Shown here piece by piece: positions 34,157-42,659 of a stretch of 64,000 nucleotides of DNA. Where the stretch lies: NCBI RefSeq assembly GCF_021343995.1, contig NZ_JAJTTE010000014.1:1-64000 (forward strand), read 5' to 3'. The stretch comes from Pseudonocardia terrae. GTDB taxonomy: Bacteria; Actinomycetota; Actinomycetes; Mycobacteriales; Pseudonocardiaceae. The notes under the pieces are model-generated. The model had not been told where the DNA came from. It did not search any database and worked only from the letters and a program-made list of their open reading frames with translations. The position numbers and the translations under genes were made by a program. How positions within the stretch are numbered: the first letter of the stretch is position 1; the number at the start of each line of letters is the position of its first letter.

Positions 34157-35119
34157 ATGGCCGCCAAGCCCTTCGCCTCGTCGGCGGACCTGGCCGCGAA
34201 GGAGCAGAGGCTCGAGGTCCTGGCCGACGGCGTCTACGCGCTCACGGCCGAGGGCGACCCCAACATCGGGGCGGTCGAGGGGGAGGACTTCCTCGTCTGC
34301 TTCGAGGCCCTGGCCACGCCCGTCGCCGCGCGGAAGTGGCTGACCCGGTTGCGCGAGCACACTGACAAGCCGATCCGCTACCTCGTGCTCTCGCACTACC
34401 ACGCCGTCCGGGTGCTGGGGGCCAGCGCGTTCGACGCGAAGATCATCGTGGCGCACGAGAACACCCGCGCCCTCATCGCCGAGCGGGGCAAGGAGGACTG
34501 GGAGTCCGAGTTCGCGCGGATGCCGCGGCTGGCCGAGGCCGCGGACTCGGTGCCGGGGCTGACCTGGCCCACGCTGACCTTCGCCGACCGGCTGACCATC
34601 GACCTGGGCGGGGACCGGGGTGACCTGGTGCTGCAGTACCACGGCCGGGGGCACACCGAGGGCGACATCACCGGCTGGCTGCCGCGGCAGCGGATCCTGT
34701 TCGCCGGCGACCTCGTCGAGGCCGAGGCGGCGCTCTACACCGGCGACGCGTTCCACCGGGACTGGGCGGGGGACACGCTCGACCGCGTCGCGGCGCTGGG
34801 TGCCGAGCAGCTCGTCGGCGGGCGCGGCGCCGTCACACAGGGCCGCGCCGCCGTCGACGCGGCGATCGCGCAGACCCGTGGGTTCCTGCAGGTGATGATC
34901 CGCGAGGTCGGCGGGGTGCAGCAGCGCGGTGGCACGCTGAAGGAGGCGTTCGAGGCCACCCACGCCGCGCTGGTGGACGACTACGGGCAGTGGCCGATCT
35001 TCGAGCACTGCCTGCCCTTCGACGTCTCGCGGCTGTGGGACGAGCTGTCGGGCGTCGAGCGCCCGGTGATCTGGACGGCCGAGCGCGACCAGGAGGTCTG
35101 GGCCCAGCTGCAGGGGTGA
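34157..35119 (+). CDS. MBL-fold protein with incomplete metal motif
   Basis: 320 residues. The metallo-beta-lactamase fold is recognisable from VYALTAEGDPNIGAVEGEDF, YLVLSHYHAVRVLGAS, YHGRGHTEGDITGWLP and RILFAGDLVE. In place of the usual HxHxDH, the first motif reads H80-Y-H82-A-V84-R85, so the Asp and third His are missing. H82 region, the later His of HGRGHT and Asp of AGD remain. Good SD (GCAGGAGGACAAC). It lies 19 nt after the MHS transporter. Catalysis by a one-metal site or loss of activity are both possible. Confidence 0.88.
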   Translation: MAAKPFASSADLAAKEQRLEVLADGVYALTAEGDPNIGAVEGEDFLVCFEALATPVAARKWLTRLREHTDKPIRYLVLSHYHAVRVLGASAFDAKIIVAHENTRALIAERGKEDWESEFARMPRLAEAADSVPGLTWPTLTFADRLTIDLGGDRGDLVLQYHGRGHTEGDITGWLPRQRILFAGDLVEAEAALYTGDAFHRDWAGDTLDRVAALGAEQLVGGRGAVTQGRAAVDAAIAQTRGFLQVMIREVGGVQQRGGTLKEAFEATHAALVDDYGQWPIFEHCLPFDVSRLWDELSGVERPVIWTAERDQEVWAQLQG

Positions 35120-35122
35120 CGG

Positions 35123-36124
35123 TCAGGGGAGCGGCAGGCGGGGGCCGTGTGCCCCGGACGCGCCTCCGTCGAGCGAGCCCTCCGCCGGAAGGCCGAAGCT
35201 CGCCTCCGCGCCGAGCCCCTTCGCGGCGGCCGCCTCCCGCACCGCCGCGATCACCAGGTGCAGCGCGGGCCGGCGGGTGGCCTTGGTGCGGTAGGCGATC
35301 GAGACCGTGCGCATGACGGGCTCGGTCAGGGCCACGACGTCGATCGCGTCGTCGGTCCCGGGCGGCCGCTGCACCAGCCCGAGGTCCGAGACGAGGGTGA
35401 CGCCGAGCCCCGCGGCGACCAGGGCGAGGGCGGTGAACTGCTCCTCGACCTCGTGCAGGGTCGCGGGGTCGAACCCGGCGCGGCGACAGGCGACGCGCAC
35501 CGCCCGGCCGAAGTGCGACCGCGGGCCGGCGAGGATCCACGGCTGGTCGGCCAGCTCGCCGAGGGTCACGGTCGCGCCCGGGACGGTGCCGGCCGGGACG
35601 GCCGCGTAGAGCCGCTCGACGGCCACGACCTCCCGGGTCAGCGCGGGGTCCCAGGACATCGGGTGCCCCGAGTAGTCGAGGACGAACGAGAAGTCGAGGG
35701 CGCCGTCGCGGACCGCGCCCGCCGTCTCCTCGGGGGCGAGCTCGCGGGTCCGGACCTGGATGCCGGGGTGCTCGGCGGCGAGCGAGGCCAGCGCGTCGGG
35801 CAGCAGGCCGGAGGCGACCGACGCCCAGACCCCGGCGGTCAGCCGCACCGACCGGTCCTGCTGGGCCTCCTCGACGGCGAGCTCGGCGCGCTCGACCGAG
35901 GCGAGGATCTCCTCGGCGTGCTCGGCGAGCACCATGCCCAGCTCGGTGAGCTGCACCCGGCGGCCGAGCCGCTCGAAGAGGGTGCCGCCGACGTCGCGTT
36001 CCAGTTGGGCGAGCTGCTGCGACACGGCCGAGGCGGTGTAGTGCAGGGCCGCCGCCGCGGCCGTGACGGTGCCCCGCCGGTGCAGCTCCCGGAGCATCCG
36101 CAGGCGCGACAGGGAGAGCTCCAC
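35123..36124 (-). CDS. LysR-family transcriptional regulator
   Basis: 333 residues from GTG 36124, the expected LysR start (VELSLSRLRMLRELHRRGTV). The HTH is AAAALHYTASAVSQQLAQLE; the effector domain follows (SGLLPDALASLAAEHPGIQV, GVTLVSDLGLVQRPPGTDD). TACGGT at 36132-36137 (minus strand) lies 7 nt before the start. Divergent from the amino-acid dehydrogenase gene, its likely target, across a 211-bp gap. Converges with the MBL-fold gene with 3 bp between stops. Confidence 0.92.
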   Translation of the reverse strand: MELSLSRLRMLRELHRRGTVTAAAAALHYTASAVSQQLAQLERDVGGTLFERLGRRVQLTELGMVLAEHAEEILASVERAELAVEEAQQDRSVRLTAGVWASVASGLLPDALASLAAEHPGIQVRTRELAPEETAGAVRDGALDFSFVLDYSGHPMSWDPALTREVVAVERLYAAVPAGTVPGATVTLGELADQPWILAGPRSHFGRAVRVACRRAGFDPATLHEVEEQFTALALVAAGLGVTLVSDLGLVQRPPGTDDAIDVVALTEPVMRTVSIAYRTKATRRPALHLVIAAVREAAAAKGLGAEASFGLPAEGSLDGGASGAHGPRLPLP

Positions 36125-36335
36125 GGGGCCCACCGTAGGCGGGCGGTTCCGCTCGTGCAGGAACCGTGAACGCGACCCTCCACGATTCCTTGATGGACGC
36201 CGGCCGCGGTGCTCCCCCACAGTGGGGGCACCGGCGGAGCTCGCCGGCCACCCCGGCACGACCCCGACGCCGCCGCCCGCCCGGGCCCGGCGCGGTCCGT
36301 CGTGCCCCGATCCGCAGACCGGGAGGTCAGCCGAC

Positions 36336-37631
36336 GTGACCACGATGCAGGAGCCGATCGGGCCGGTGGGGACGCCGATCGAGGTGCCGGCCACGCCGGC
36401 GGCCTCGTTCGCCCCCGCTGCCGACCTCGCCGCCGCTCCCGCCCCGCGGGACCGCGAACCCTATCTGCGCGTGACGTGGAACGACCCCGTCACCGGCGCT
36501 CGCGGCCATCTCGTCGTCCACACGCTGCGCTCCGGGATCGCCACCGGCGGGACCCGGATGCGCGCCGGCTGCACCCTGTCCGAGGTCGAGGACCTGGCCC
36601 GCGGCATGGCCGCGAAGACCGCCGCCTTCGACCTGCCGGTCGGCGGGGCCAAGAGCGGCATCGACTTCGACCCGAAGGATCCCCGCGCGGTCGGGGTGCT
36701 GGAGCGCTTCTGCGAGGCCATGCGCCCGTGGATCGACGCCCACTGGGTCACCGCCGAGGACCTCGGCGTGCCGCAGCACCTGATCGACGAGGTGTTCGCG
36801 CGGATCGGCCTCGGCCAGTCGTACCACGCGGCCATCTCGCGCTCCGCGGACCCGGCGGCCACCCTCGCGCGGGTCCGTCAGGGCCTCGACGCGCGCGTGC
36901 CCGGTGGGCTGCTCGGCGACGTCATCGGTGGCTACGGCGTGGCGCACGCCTGCCTCGGCGCCGCCTCCGCCTTCGGCTGGGCCGTCGAGGGCACCACCGT
37001 CGCGATCCAGGGCATCGGCACCATGGGCGGCGGCGCCGCCTGGTACCTGCACGAGGCCGGCATGCGCGTGGTCGCGATGGCCGACGCCGCCGGGACCCTC
37101 TACGACCCCTCCGGCCTCGACGTCCCGGCCCTGCTCGCGCTGCGCGACGGCTTCGGCGAGATCGACCGCACCCGGCTGCCCGCCGGCGTCACCCGCCTGC
37201 CCCGTGCCGCGGTCGTCGGGCTGCCGGCCGACGTGTTCGTCCCGGCCGCGATCTCCTACGCGATCACCCCGGACAACAGCTACGACGTGGCCGCCAAGGT
37301 CGTCGTCGAGGCCGCGAACGCCGCGACCACCCCCGAGGCCGAGGCCATGCTCACCGCCCGCGGCGTGCCCGTGGTGCCGGACTTCGTGGCCAACGCCGGC
37401 GCGGCGGCCTGGGCCTGGTGGCTCCTGCTCGGCCGGGTCGGCATGTCCCGCGACGACGCCGTGACCGCCGACGAGTCCTTCGCCCTGCTGCGCACGCAGA
37501 TGACGGAGAAGGTCCGGCTGCTGCTCGACCGCTGGGTGGCCGAGGGCGTCCCGCCCCGGCTCACCGGGCTCGGCCTGGCCGTGAGCGACCTCGACGACAC
37601 CACGGCACGGTCCGCGCTCGTCATCCCCTGA
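36336..37631 (+). CDS. Glu/Leu/Phe/Val dehydrogenase family protein
   Basis: 431 residues. Oxidative deamination of an amino acid with NAD(P). The catalytic-Lys region is DLPVGGAKSGIDFDP, the Rossmann domain has VAIQGIGTMGGGAAWYL, and PVVPDFVANAGAAAWAWW is the family C-terminal signature. The residue after the catalytic Lys is Ser rather than the Gly of classical GDH, and there is a 40-residue Pro/Ala N-terminal extension. GTG 36336 has SD GGGAGGTC. The amino-acid preference is not clear. Divergent LysR regulator upstream. Confidence 0.9.
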   Translation: MTTMQEPIGPVGTPIEVPATPAASFAPAADLAAAPAPRDREPYLRVTWNDPVTGARGHLVVHTLRSGIATGGTRMRAGCTLSEVEDLARGMAAKTAAFDLPVGGAKSGIDFDPKDPRAVGVLERFCEAMRPWIDAHWVTAEDLGVPQHLIDEVFARIGLGQSYHAAISRSADPAATLARVRQGLDARVPGGLLGDVIGGYGVAHACLGAASAFGWAVEGTTVAIQGIGTMGGGAAWYLHEAGMRVVAMADAAGTLYDPSGLDVPALLALRDGFGEIDRTRLPAGVTRLPRAAVVGLPADVFVPAAISYAITPDNSYDVAAKVVVEAANAATTPEAEAMLTARGVPVVPDFVANAGAAAWAWWLLLGRVGMSRDDAVTADESFALLRTQMTEKVRLLLDRWVAEGVPPRLTGLGLAVSDLDDTTARSALVIP

Positions 37632-37675
37632 CGCTCCGGGGCCGACGTCCGGGCCGACGTTCGGAGAAGGTCCGG

Positions 37676-37705
37676 CGGCCCCCCCGACGACGTGGTCGGG
37701 GGCCG
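37676..37705. terminator. Bidirectional terminator-like hairpin
   Basis: CCCCCGAC (37681-37688) and GTCGGGGG (37695-37702) form a perfect 8-bp stem around GACGTG, with extra GGCC/GGCC flanks. It lies between the convergent dehydrogenase and SRPBCC genes. No U-tract, as is common in high-GC actinobacteria. Confidence 0.6.
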
Positions 37706-37714
37706 AGGGCGCGC

Positions 37715-38218
37715 TCAGCGGGTGACCCGGCTGCCGGGGACCTCGTCGGCGTCGAGGTGGCGCAGGAGGTTGGTGACGAACCGGTCCCCGGTGCGCTGCA
37801 GCGTGACGTTCATCAGCCCGACGACGGCGGGCGAGGCGAGCCGGGAGAGCGGCAGCTCCACGTGCAGGGCCAGCCGGATCGCCAGGTGCGTGCCGCCCTC
37901 GACGTCCCGCAACCGGTACCAGCCCTCGGCCCCGGTGAACTCGGACGTGCCCGGCGGCGGCTCGTGCGTGAAGTCGATGCGGGACTCCTCGGGCCCGTCG
38001 GTGAACCGCATGCGCTCGGTGAAGGTCGGCTGGATCCCGACCCCCAGCACGGCCAGGCGCATCATGCTCCACCGCCAGCGGTCGCCGTCGGTCTCGATGC
38101 TGGTCAGCAGCGGGGTGAGCCGGGGGAGCAGCTCCGGATCGGTGAGCGCGGCCCAGATGGCGGCGCGCCCGGCCTCGACGACGGCCTCCGACTCGGTGGT
38201 CGTGGTGAAGCGGTTCAC
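37715..38218 (-). CDS. SRPBCC-family protein (polyketide cyclase/START-like)
   Basis: 167 residues. Starts with ESEAVVEAGRAAIWAALTDP, the beta1-alpha1 entry of SRPBCC proteins, then ERMRFTDGPEESRIDFTHEP, GWYRLRDVEGGTHLAIRLAL and a C-terminal helix (LMNVTLQRTGDRFVTNLLRH). Binds a hydrophobic ligand in this fold; ligand unknown. GTG start overlaps the MarR stop by 4 nt, so it is co-translated with the regulator. Confidence 0.88.
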   Translation of the reverse strand: MNRFTTTTESEAVVEAGRAAIWAALTDPELLPRLTPLLTSIETDGDRWRWSMMRLAVLGVGIQPTFTERMRFTDGPEESRIDFTHEPPPGTSEFTGAEGWYRLRDVEGGTHLAIRLALHVELPLSRLASPAVVGLMNVTLQRTGDRFVTNLLRHLDADEVPGSRVTR

Positions 38219-38709
38219 GTCGACGAGGTTCCCGTTCCGGCGGCCGGCTGCACATCACCCCGACCGGACGGGACGGCCCCTGCCTCCTCGGGGCCCGCCG
38301 CGCGCAGGGTGCGCAGGATCCGGGCGAGGTCCGCGCGGTCCCGCTCGTCGAGCCCGGCGAACAGGCTCTCCGACTGCGCCTGCCGTGCCGCCCGCACCTC
38401 GTGGGCGAGCGCATGGCCCTTCGCGGTCAGCGCGACGAGCGTGGCCCGCCGGTCCGCGGGATCGGGCGTACGCTCGGCGAGACCGCGTTCCTGCAGGTCG
38501 TCGACCACCTCGGTGGCCGAGCGCGGGGCGATCCGCAGGTGCTCGGCGAGCGTCGACAGGCGCACCCGGCCGTGCCGGGCCAGCGTGGCGACCGCCCGGA
38601 ACTGCGACGGCGTGACGTCCCACGGCGCCAGCGCCTCCTTGTTGCGGCCGCGGAGCATGCGCGCGACGGCCCAGAAGGCCTCGGCCAGCGTCTCCTCCCC
38701 CTCGCTCAC
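38215..38709 (-). CDS. MarR-family regulator, divergent from an ABC exporter
   Basis: 164 residues. DVTPSQFRAVATLARHGRVR, LSTLAEHLRIAPRSATEVVD (recognition helix) and DRRATLVALTAKGHALA (wing). A low-complexity tail (AAGPEEAGAVPSGRGDVQPA) ends the protein. GTG 38709 has TACGGT at 38716-38721 (minus strand) 6 nt upstream. The divergent ABC exporter and shared operator-like repeats point to control of drug efflux, the usual role of such pairs. Confidence 0.92.
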   Translation of the reverse strand: MSEGEETLAEAFWAVARMLRGRNKEALAPWDVTPSQFRAVATLARHGRVRLSTLAEHLRIAPRSATEVVDDLQERGLAERTPDPADRRATLVALTAKGHALAHEVRAARQAQSESLFAGLDERDRADLARILRTLRAAGPEEAGAVPSGRGDVQPAAGTGTSST

Positions 38710-38740
38710 CGGAATACCGTACCAGCGGGTCGTGTTGTTC

Positions 38741-38761
38741 CCTCATGTTGAGGTAACCTCA
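38741..38761. promoter_or_regulatory. Alternating inverted repeats, candidate MarR operator
   Basis: CCTCA-TGT-TGAGG-TAA-CCTCA: three 5-bp half sites in alternating orientation with 3-bp spacers; the right pair extends to TGAGGT-A-ACCTCA. It sits between the divergent marR-type and ABC exporter genes, 31 bp from the former's start and 25 bp from the latter's. Confidence 0.65.
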
Positions 38762-38785
38762 GCAATCGAGAGAGGGGACACGCAC

Positions 38786-40603
38786 TTGGATCCGCAGACA
38801 CAACACGCCCAGGGCCGCCCGGACCGTCCCGGGCGCCCGGGCCGACGCGCCCCGTCGGCCGCCGAGAAGCAGCAGGCCCGTGAGGTCTCGCTGCGCCGGA
38901 TCGGCCGGCTCTTCACCCCGTACCGCGGGCCGCTCGCCCTGGTCGTGGCGATCATCGTCGCCTCGTCCGTGGTGGGCATGGCCTCGCCCTTCCTGCTCCG
39001 CGAGGTGCTCGACGTCGCACTGCCGAACCGCGACGTGCGGCTGCTGGCGTGGCTGGTGGCCGGCATGGTCGGCGTCGCCGCCCTGACCGCCGCCTTCGGC
39101 GTGGTCCAGACCTGGATCTCGACCCGGGTCGGCCAGCGGGTCATGCACCGGCTGCGCACGGACGTCTTCGCGCACCTGCAGCGCCAGTCGCTCGGCTTCT
39201 TCACCCGTACCCGCACCGGCGAGGTGCAGTCCCGCATCACCAACGACATCGGCGGCATGCAGTCCGTGGTCACGAGCACGGCCACGTCGATCGCCTCGAA
39301 CCTCACCACGACCGTCGCCACGCTGGTCGCGATGCTCGCCCTGTCCTGGCAGCTCACGCTGATCTCGCTGCTCGTGCTGCCGCCCGCGGTGCTGCTCTCC
39401 CGCCGGGTCGCGCGGATGCGCCGCACCATCACCGCGCGCCAGCAGCGCGAGCTCGCCGACCTCAACGTGACGATCGAGGAGGGCCTCTCGATCTCCGGCA
39501 TCCAGCTGAGCAAGACGCTCGGCGCCGGCCCGGCCCTCGTCGACCGCTTCACCGCCTCCTCGGAGCGGCTGGTCGACCTCGAGCTGCGCAGCCAGCTGGC
39601 CGGCCGCTGGCGGATGGCCACGATGAGCATCATCTTCGCCGCGATCCCCGCGGTGATCTACCTGTCCGCCGGGCTGCCGATCACCGCCGGCGCGATGACC
39701 GTCGGCACGCTGATCGCCTTCACCAGCCTGCAGGGCAGCCTGTTCCGGCCGCTCACCGGCCTGCTCGACGTCGGCGTCTCGGTGGTCAGCTCGCTGGCGC
39801 TGTTCGCCCGGATCTTCGAGTACCTGGACCTCCCGGTCGAGGTCGACGACCCGGCCGAGCCCGTCGCCGTCGACCCGGCGCGGGTGCGTGGGCACGTCCG
39901 GTTCGAGAACGTGACCTTCGCCTACCCGGGCAGCGACACCGCGGCCGTCGCGGGCGTGACCGTCGACGTGCCCGCCGGCGCCACCCTCGCCCTGGTGGGG
40001 GAGACCGGCTCCGGTAAGTCGACGCTCGCCTCGCTGGTCCCGCGGCTGCGCGACCCCGACGCCGGCCGGATCACGATCGACGGCGTCGACGTCCGGGACC
40101 TGCGCCTGGCGGACCTCGCGCGGATCGTCGGTGTGGTGAGCCAGGAGACCTACCTGCTGCACTCCACCGTGCGGGAGAACCTGCGGCACGCCAAACCCGA
40201 CGCGACGGACGCCGAGATCGAGGCCGCGGCCCGCGCCGCCCAGGTGCACGACCTGATCGCGAGCCTGCCCGAGGGCTACGACACCGTCGTCGGCTCCCGC
40301 GGGTACCGCTTCTCCGGCGGCGAGAAGCAGCGGATCGCGATCGCCCGCACGCTGCTGCGCAACCCGAAGGTGCTGGTCCTCGACGAGGCCACCAGCGCGC
40401 TGGACACCGAGACCGAGCGCGCGGTGCAGCGCGCCTTCGCTGAGCTCTCGAAGGGCCGCACCACGATCACCATCGCCCACCGGCTCTCCACCGTGCGCGA
40501 CGCCGACGAGATCGCCGTGCTCGACCACGGCCGCGTCGTCGAGCGGGGGACGCACGACACGCTGGTCGCCGACGACGGCCGCTACGCCGCCCTCGCGGCA
40601 TGA
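38786..40603 (+). CDS. ABC exporter half-transporter (fused permease-ATPase)
   Basis: 605 residues from TTG 38786, which has SD GAGAGGGG. A Pro/Arg-rich cytoplasmic N-terminus of ~30 residues, six membrane helices (residues about 45-330) with coupling motif RTGEVQSRITNDIGGMQS, and a canonical NBD: Walker A GETGSGKST, Q-loop VVSQETYLL, signature FSGGEKQRIAIAR, Walker B VLVLDEATSALD and H-loop IAHRLSTV. All catalytic residues are present, so a homodimer is likely. Exports an unknown compound, under the divergent MarR regulator. Confidence 0.93.
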   Translation: MDPQTQHAQGRPDRPGRPGRRAPSAAEKQQAREVSLRRIGRLFTPYRGPLALVVAIIVASSVVGMASPFLLREVLDVALPNRDVRLLAWLVAGMVGVAALTAAFGVVQTWISTRVGQRVMHRLRTDVFAHLQRQSLGFFTRTRTGEVQSRITNDIGGMQSVVTSTATSIASNLTTTVATLVAMLALSWQLTLISLLVLPPAVLLSRRVARMRRTITARQQRELADLNVTIEEGLSISGIQLSKTLGAGPALVDRFTASSERLVDLELRSQLAGRWRMATMSIIFAAIPAVIYLSAGLPITAGAMTVGTLIAFTSLQGSLFRPLTGLLDVGVSVVSSLALFARIFEYLDLPVEVDDPAEPVAVDPARVRGHVRFENVTFAYPGSDTAAVAGVTVDVPAGATLALVGETGSGKSTLASLVPRLRDPDAGRITIDGVDVRDLRLADLARIVGVVSQETYLLHSTVRENLRHAKPDATDAEIEAAARAAQVHDLIASLPEGYDTVVGSRGYRFSGGEKQRIAIARTLLRNPKVLVLDEATSALDTETERAVQRAFAELSKGRTTITIAHRLSTVRDADEIAVLDHGRVVERGTHDTLVADDGRYAALAA

Positions 40604-40643
40604 CGGGCGGCGTGGCGGGCGTGATCGGCGGCGTGGCGGGTCA
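40601..40643. repeat. Direct repeat at the junction of the ABC and AKR genes
   Basis: GGCGGCGTGGCGGG occurs at 40606-40619 and again at 40627-40640. Each copy is preceded by TGA (40601 is the ABC gene's stop), and the second is followed by TCA, the complement of the AKR gene's stop. The 37-bp gap between the two convergent genes is entirely this repeat. Confidence 0.75.
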
Positions 40644-41612
40644 GACGAAGCCCGCCACCTCGTGCGGCCGGTACGGCTCCTCGAGGAAGGCGACCTCCTC
40701 GGCCGACAGCGTGACGTCGACCGCGGAGAGCGCGTCCTCGAGGTGCTGGCGCTTCGTGGCCCCGACGATCGGTGCCGTCACCGTGGGCTTGCCGAGCAGC
40801 CACGCCAGCGAGATCTGCGCGGGCAGCAACCCCCGGCGCTCCGCCAGCTCCAGGACCCGGTCCACGATCTCGCGGTCCTCGTCCCGGTAGAGGCTGCGGC
40901 CGAACTCGTCGGTCTCCGTGCGGGCCGTCGTCGAGTCCCACGGCCGGGTCAGCCGCCCGCGCGCCAGCGGGCTCCACGGAATCACCCCGACGCCCTGGTC
41001 CGCGCACAGCGGCAGCATCTCCCGCTCCTCCTCGCGGTAGAGGAGGTTGTAGTGGTTCTGCATGGTCGCGAACCGCGTCCAGCCGTGCCTCTCGGCGGTG
41101 TGCTGGGCCTTGGCGAACTGCCAGGCCCACATCGACGAGGCGCCGATGTGCAGCACCTTGCCCGCCTTCACGACGTCGTGCAGCGCCTCCATCGTGACCT
41201 CGATCGGCGTGTGCGGGTCCCAGCGGTGGATCTGGTAGAGGTCCACGTGGTCCACGCCGAGGCGGCGCAGGCTCGCGTCGAGCTCGCCGACGATCGCCTT
41301 GCGCGACAGGCCCTGCCCGTTCGGGCCCGGGCGCATCCGGCCGTTCACCTTGGTGGCCAGCACGATCTCGTCCCGGTGCCCGTACTCGGCCAGGACCTTC
41401 CCGAGGATCTCCTCGCTGCCGCCCGCGGAGTACACGTTGGCGGTGTCGACGAAGTTCACGCCGGCCTCGAGCGCGCGCAGGACGACCGGGCGCGCGTCGT
41501 CCTCGTCCAGCGTCCAGTCGTGCCGCCCTCGTCCGGGTTCGCCGAAGCTCATCGCCCCCAGGCAGATGCGGGACACGTCCAGGCCGGTCGATCCCAGCTT
41601 CACGTACTGCAT
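40641..41612 (-). CDS. Aldo/keto reductase
   Basis: 323 residues. (alpha/beta)8 NADPH-dependent reductase. Catalytic tetrad regions: Asp and Tyr in VNFVDTANVYSAGGSEEILG, Lys in DEIVLATKVNGRM, His in LYQIHRWDPHTP. The NADP-site end is VGATKRQHLEDALSAVD. Substrate unknown; resembles the YajO/AKR11-13-like group. ATG 41612 has SD GGGAGGAG. Divergent from the DODA-type dioxygenase with a promoter and operator between them. Confidence 0.93.
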   Translation of the reverse strand: MQYVKLGSTGLDVSRICLGAMSFGEPGRGRHDWTLDEDDARPVVLRALEAGVNFVDTANVYSAGGSEEILGKVLAEYGHRDEIVLATKVNGRMRPGPNGQGLSRKAIVGELDASLRRLGVDHVDLYQIHRWDPHTPIEVTMEALHDVVKAGKVLHIGASSMWAWQFAKAQHTAERHGWTRFATMQNHYNLLYREEEREMLPLCADQGVGVIPWSPLARGRLTRPWDSTTARTETDEFGRSLYRDEDREIVDRVLELAERRGLLPAQISLAWLLGKPTVTAPIVGATKRQHLEDALSAVDVTLSAEEVAFLEEPYRPHEVAGFV

Positions 41613-41660
41613 GCGCTTCTCCTCCCGGGTGTCTTCCCCAGGCCTTCCCGATCTCGGCCT

Positions 41661-41709
41661 TTGACAGTCGTCCCGGCGCGGCCTATCTTTATTGAGAGTT
41701 CAGTTGAAC
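41661..41709 (+). promoter_or_regulatory. Consensus sigma-70 promoter with operator for the dioxygenase gene
   Basis: TTGACA (41661-41666), 17-nt spacer, TATCTT (41684-41689). The inverted repeat GTTCA-GT-TGAAC (41698-41709) covers the expected start point and a further TTGAAC (41711-41716) follows. The best sigma-70 promoter in the window. Confidence 0.75.
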
Positions 41710-41740
41710 ATTGAACGAACTGGGACGAACGGAGTCGGAG

Positions 41741-42589
41741 ATGCCGGTGCACCCCTACGAGACCCACCTCGCCCGGGTCGCGCGGGCGGGCGAGCACGCC
41801 GCCTGGACGCCGGCCGACGGGCCGCTGCCCGCCCTCTACCTCAGCCACGGCGCGCCGCCGCTGTTCGAGGACCCGGCGTGGATGGAGGAGCTGTTCACCT
41901 GGGCGCGGTCGATGCCGCGGCCGACCGCCGTGCTCATCGTGTCGGCGCACTGGGAGGAGGCGCCGCTGGCGATCTCCAGCAGCGGCGCGCACGTCACGCC
42001 GGTCTACGACTTCGGCGGCTTCGACCCGATGTACTACCGGATGCGCTACGACACCCCCGGGGCGGGCGACCTCGCCCGGCGCGTGCTCGGGGCGTTGAGC
42101 AGCGAGAACGTCCACGAGACCGGCCGCGGGCTGGACCACGGCGCCTGGGTGCCGCTCAAGGTGATGTACCCGGAGGCGGACATCCCGGTGCTGCAGCTGA
42201 GCCTGCCGACCGCGGACCCGACGACGCTGCTCTGCCTCGGTGCGAAGCTGCGGGCGCTGCGCGAGGAGGGCGTGCTGGTGATCGGCTCCGGCTTCACCAC
42301 CCACGGGCTGCCCTTCCTCACCCGCGAGGCGATCACCGGCGACGCCGCGCCGGGCTGGTCGCGGCAGTTCGACGCCTGGGCCGCGGAGGCCCTGGCCCGC
42401 GGCGACGTCGACGAGCTGGCCGCCTACCGGGCCAAGGCGCCCGGCATGCCCTACGCGCACCCCACCGTCGAGCACTTCACCCCGCTGTTCGTGACCCTCG
42501 GCGCCTCCGCCGACCCCGAGGCGCCGCGGGAGGCGACGATCGACGGGTTCTGGTGGGGCCTGTCCAAGCGCTCCTTCGCCGCCGCCTGA
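41741..42589 (+). CDS. DODA-type (class III) extradiol ring-cleavage dioxygenase family protein
   Basis: 282 residues from ATG 41741 (SD GGAGTCGGAG); a TTG at 41711 lies within the operator. LYLSHGAPPLFEDPAW near residue 35 and LIVSAHWEEAPLAI give the two His ligands of the LigB fold; GLDHGAWVPLKVMYPEADIP and VIGSGFTTHGLPF complete the active site; the end GFWWGLSKRSF is typical. Members open catecholic rings with non-heme metal; many YgiD/DODA-like members act on unknown substrates. Confidence 0.9.
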   Translation: MPVHPYETHLARVARAGEHAAWTPADGPLPALYLSHGAPPLFEDPAWMEELFTWARSMPRPTAVLIVSAHWEEAPLAISSSGAHVTPVYDFGGFDPMYYRMRYDTPGAGDLARRVLGALSSENVHETGRGLDHGAWVPLKVMYPEADIPVLQLSLPTADPTTLLCLGAKLRALREEGVLVIGSGFTTHGLPFLTREAITGDAAPGWSRQFDAWAAEALARGDVDELAAYRAKAPGMPYAHPTVEHFTPLFVTLGASADPEAPREATIDGFWWGLSKRSFAAA

Positions 42590-42599
42590 CCCCCGTCCC

Positions 42600-42656
42600 C
42601 GCGAGTCGCGCTCTGGGCTCCTGCGAGTCGGGCTCTGGGCTTCGGCGAGTCGGGCC
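42600..42656. repeat. Family A repeat between convergent genes
   Basis: GCGAGTCGCGCTCTGGGCTC, then CTGCGAGTCGGGCTCTGGGC, then TTCGGCGAGTCGGGCC: three tandem ~22-nt units that fill the gap between the dioxygenase and dienelactone hydrolase genes. Confidence 0.85.
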
Positions 42657-42659
42657 GGA

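Noticed and set aside
36209..38785. Plus-strand frame joining the amino-acid dehydrogenase region to the ABC exporter
   Set aside because: The frame is open by chance across antisense MarR and SRPBCC genes; the exporter begins at TTG 38786 with an SD and normal length.
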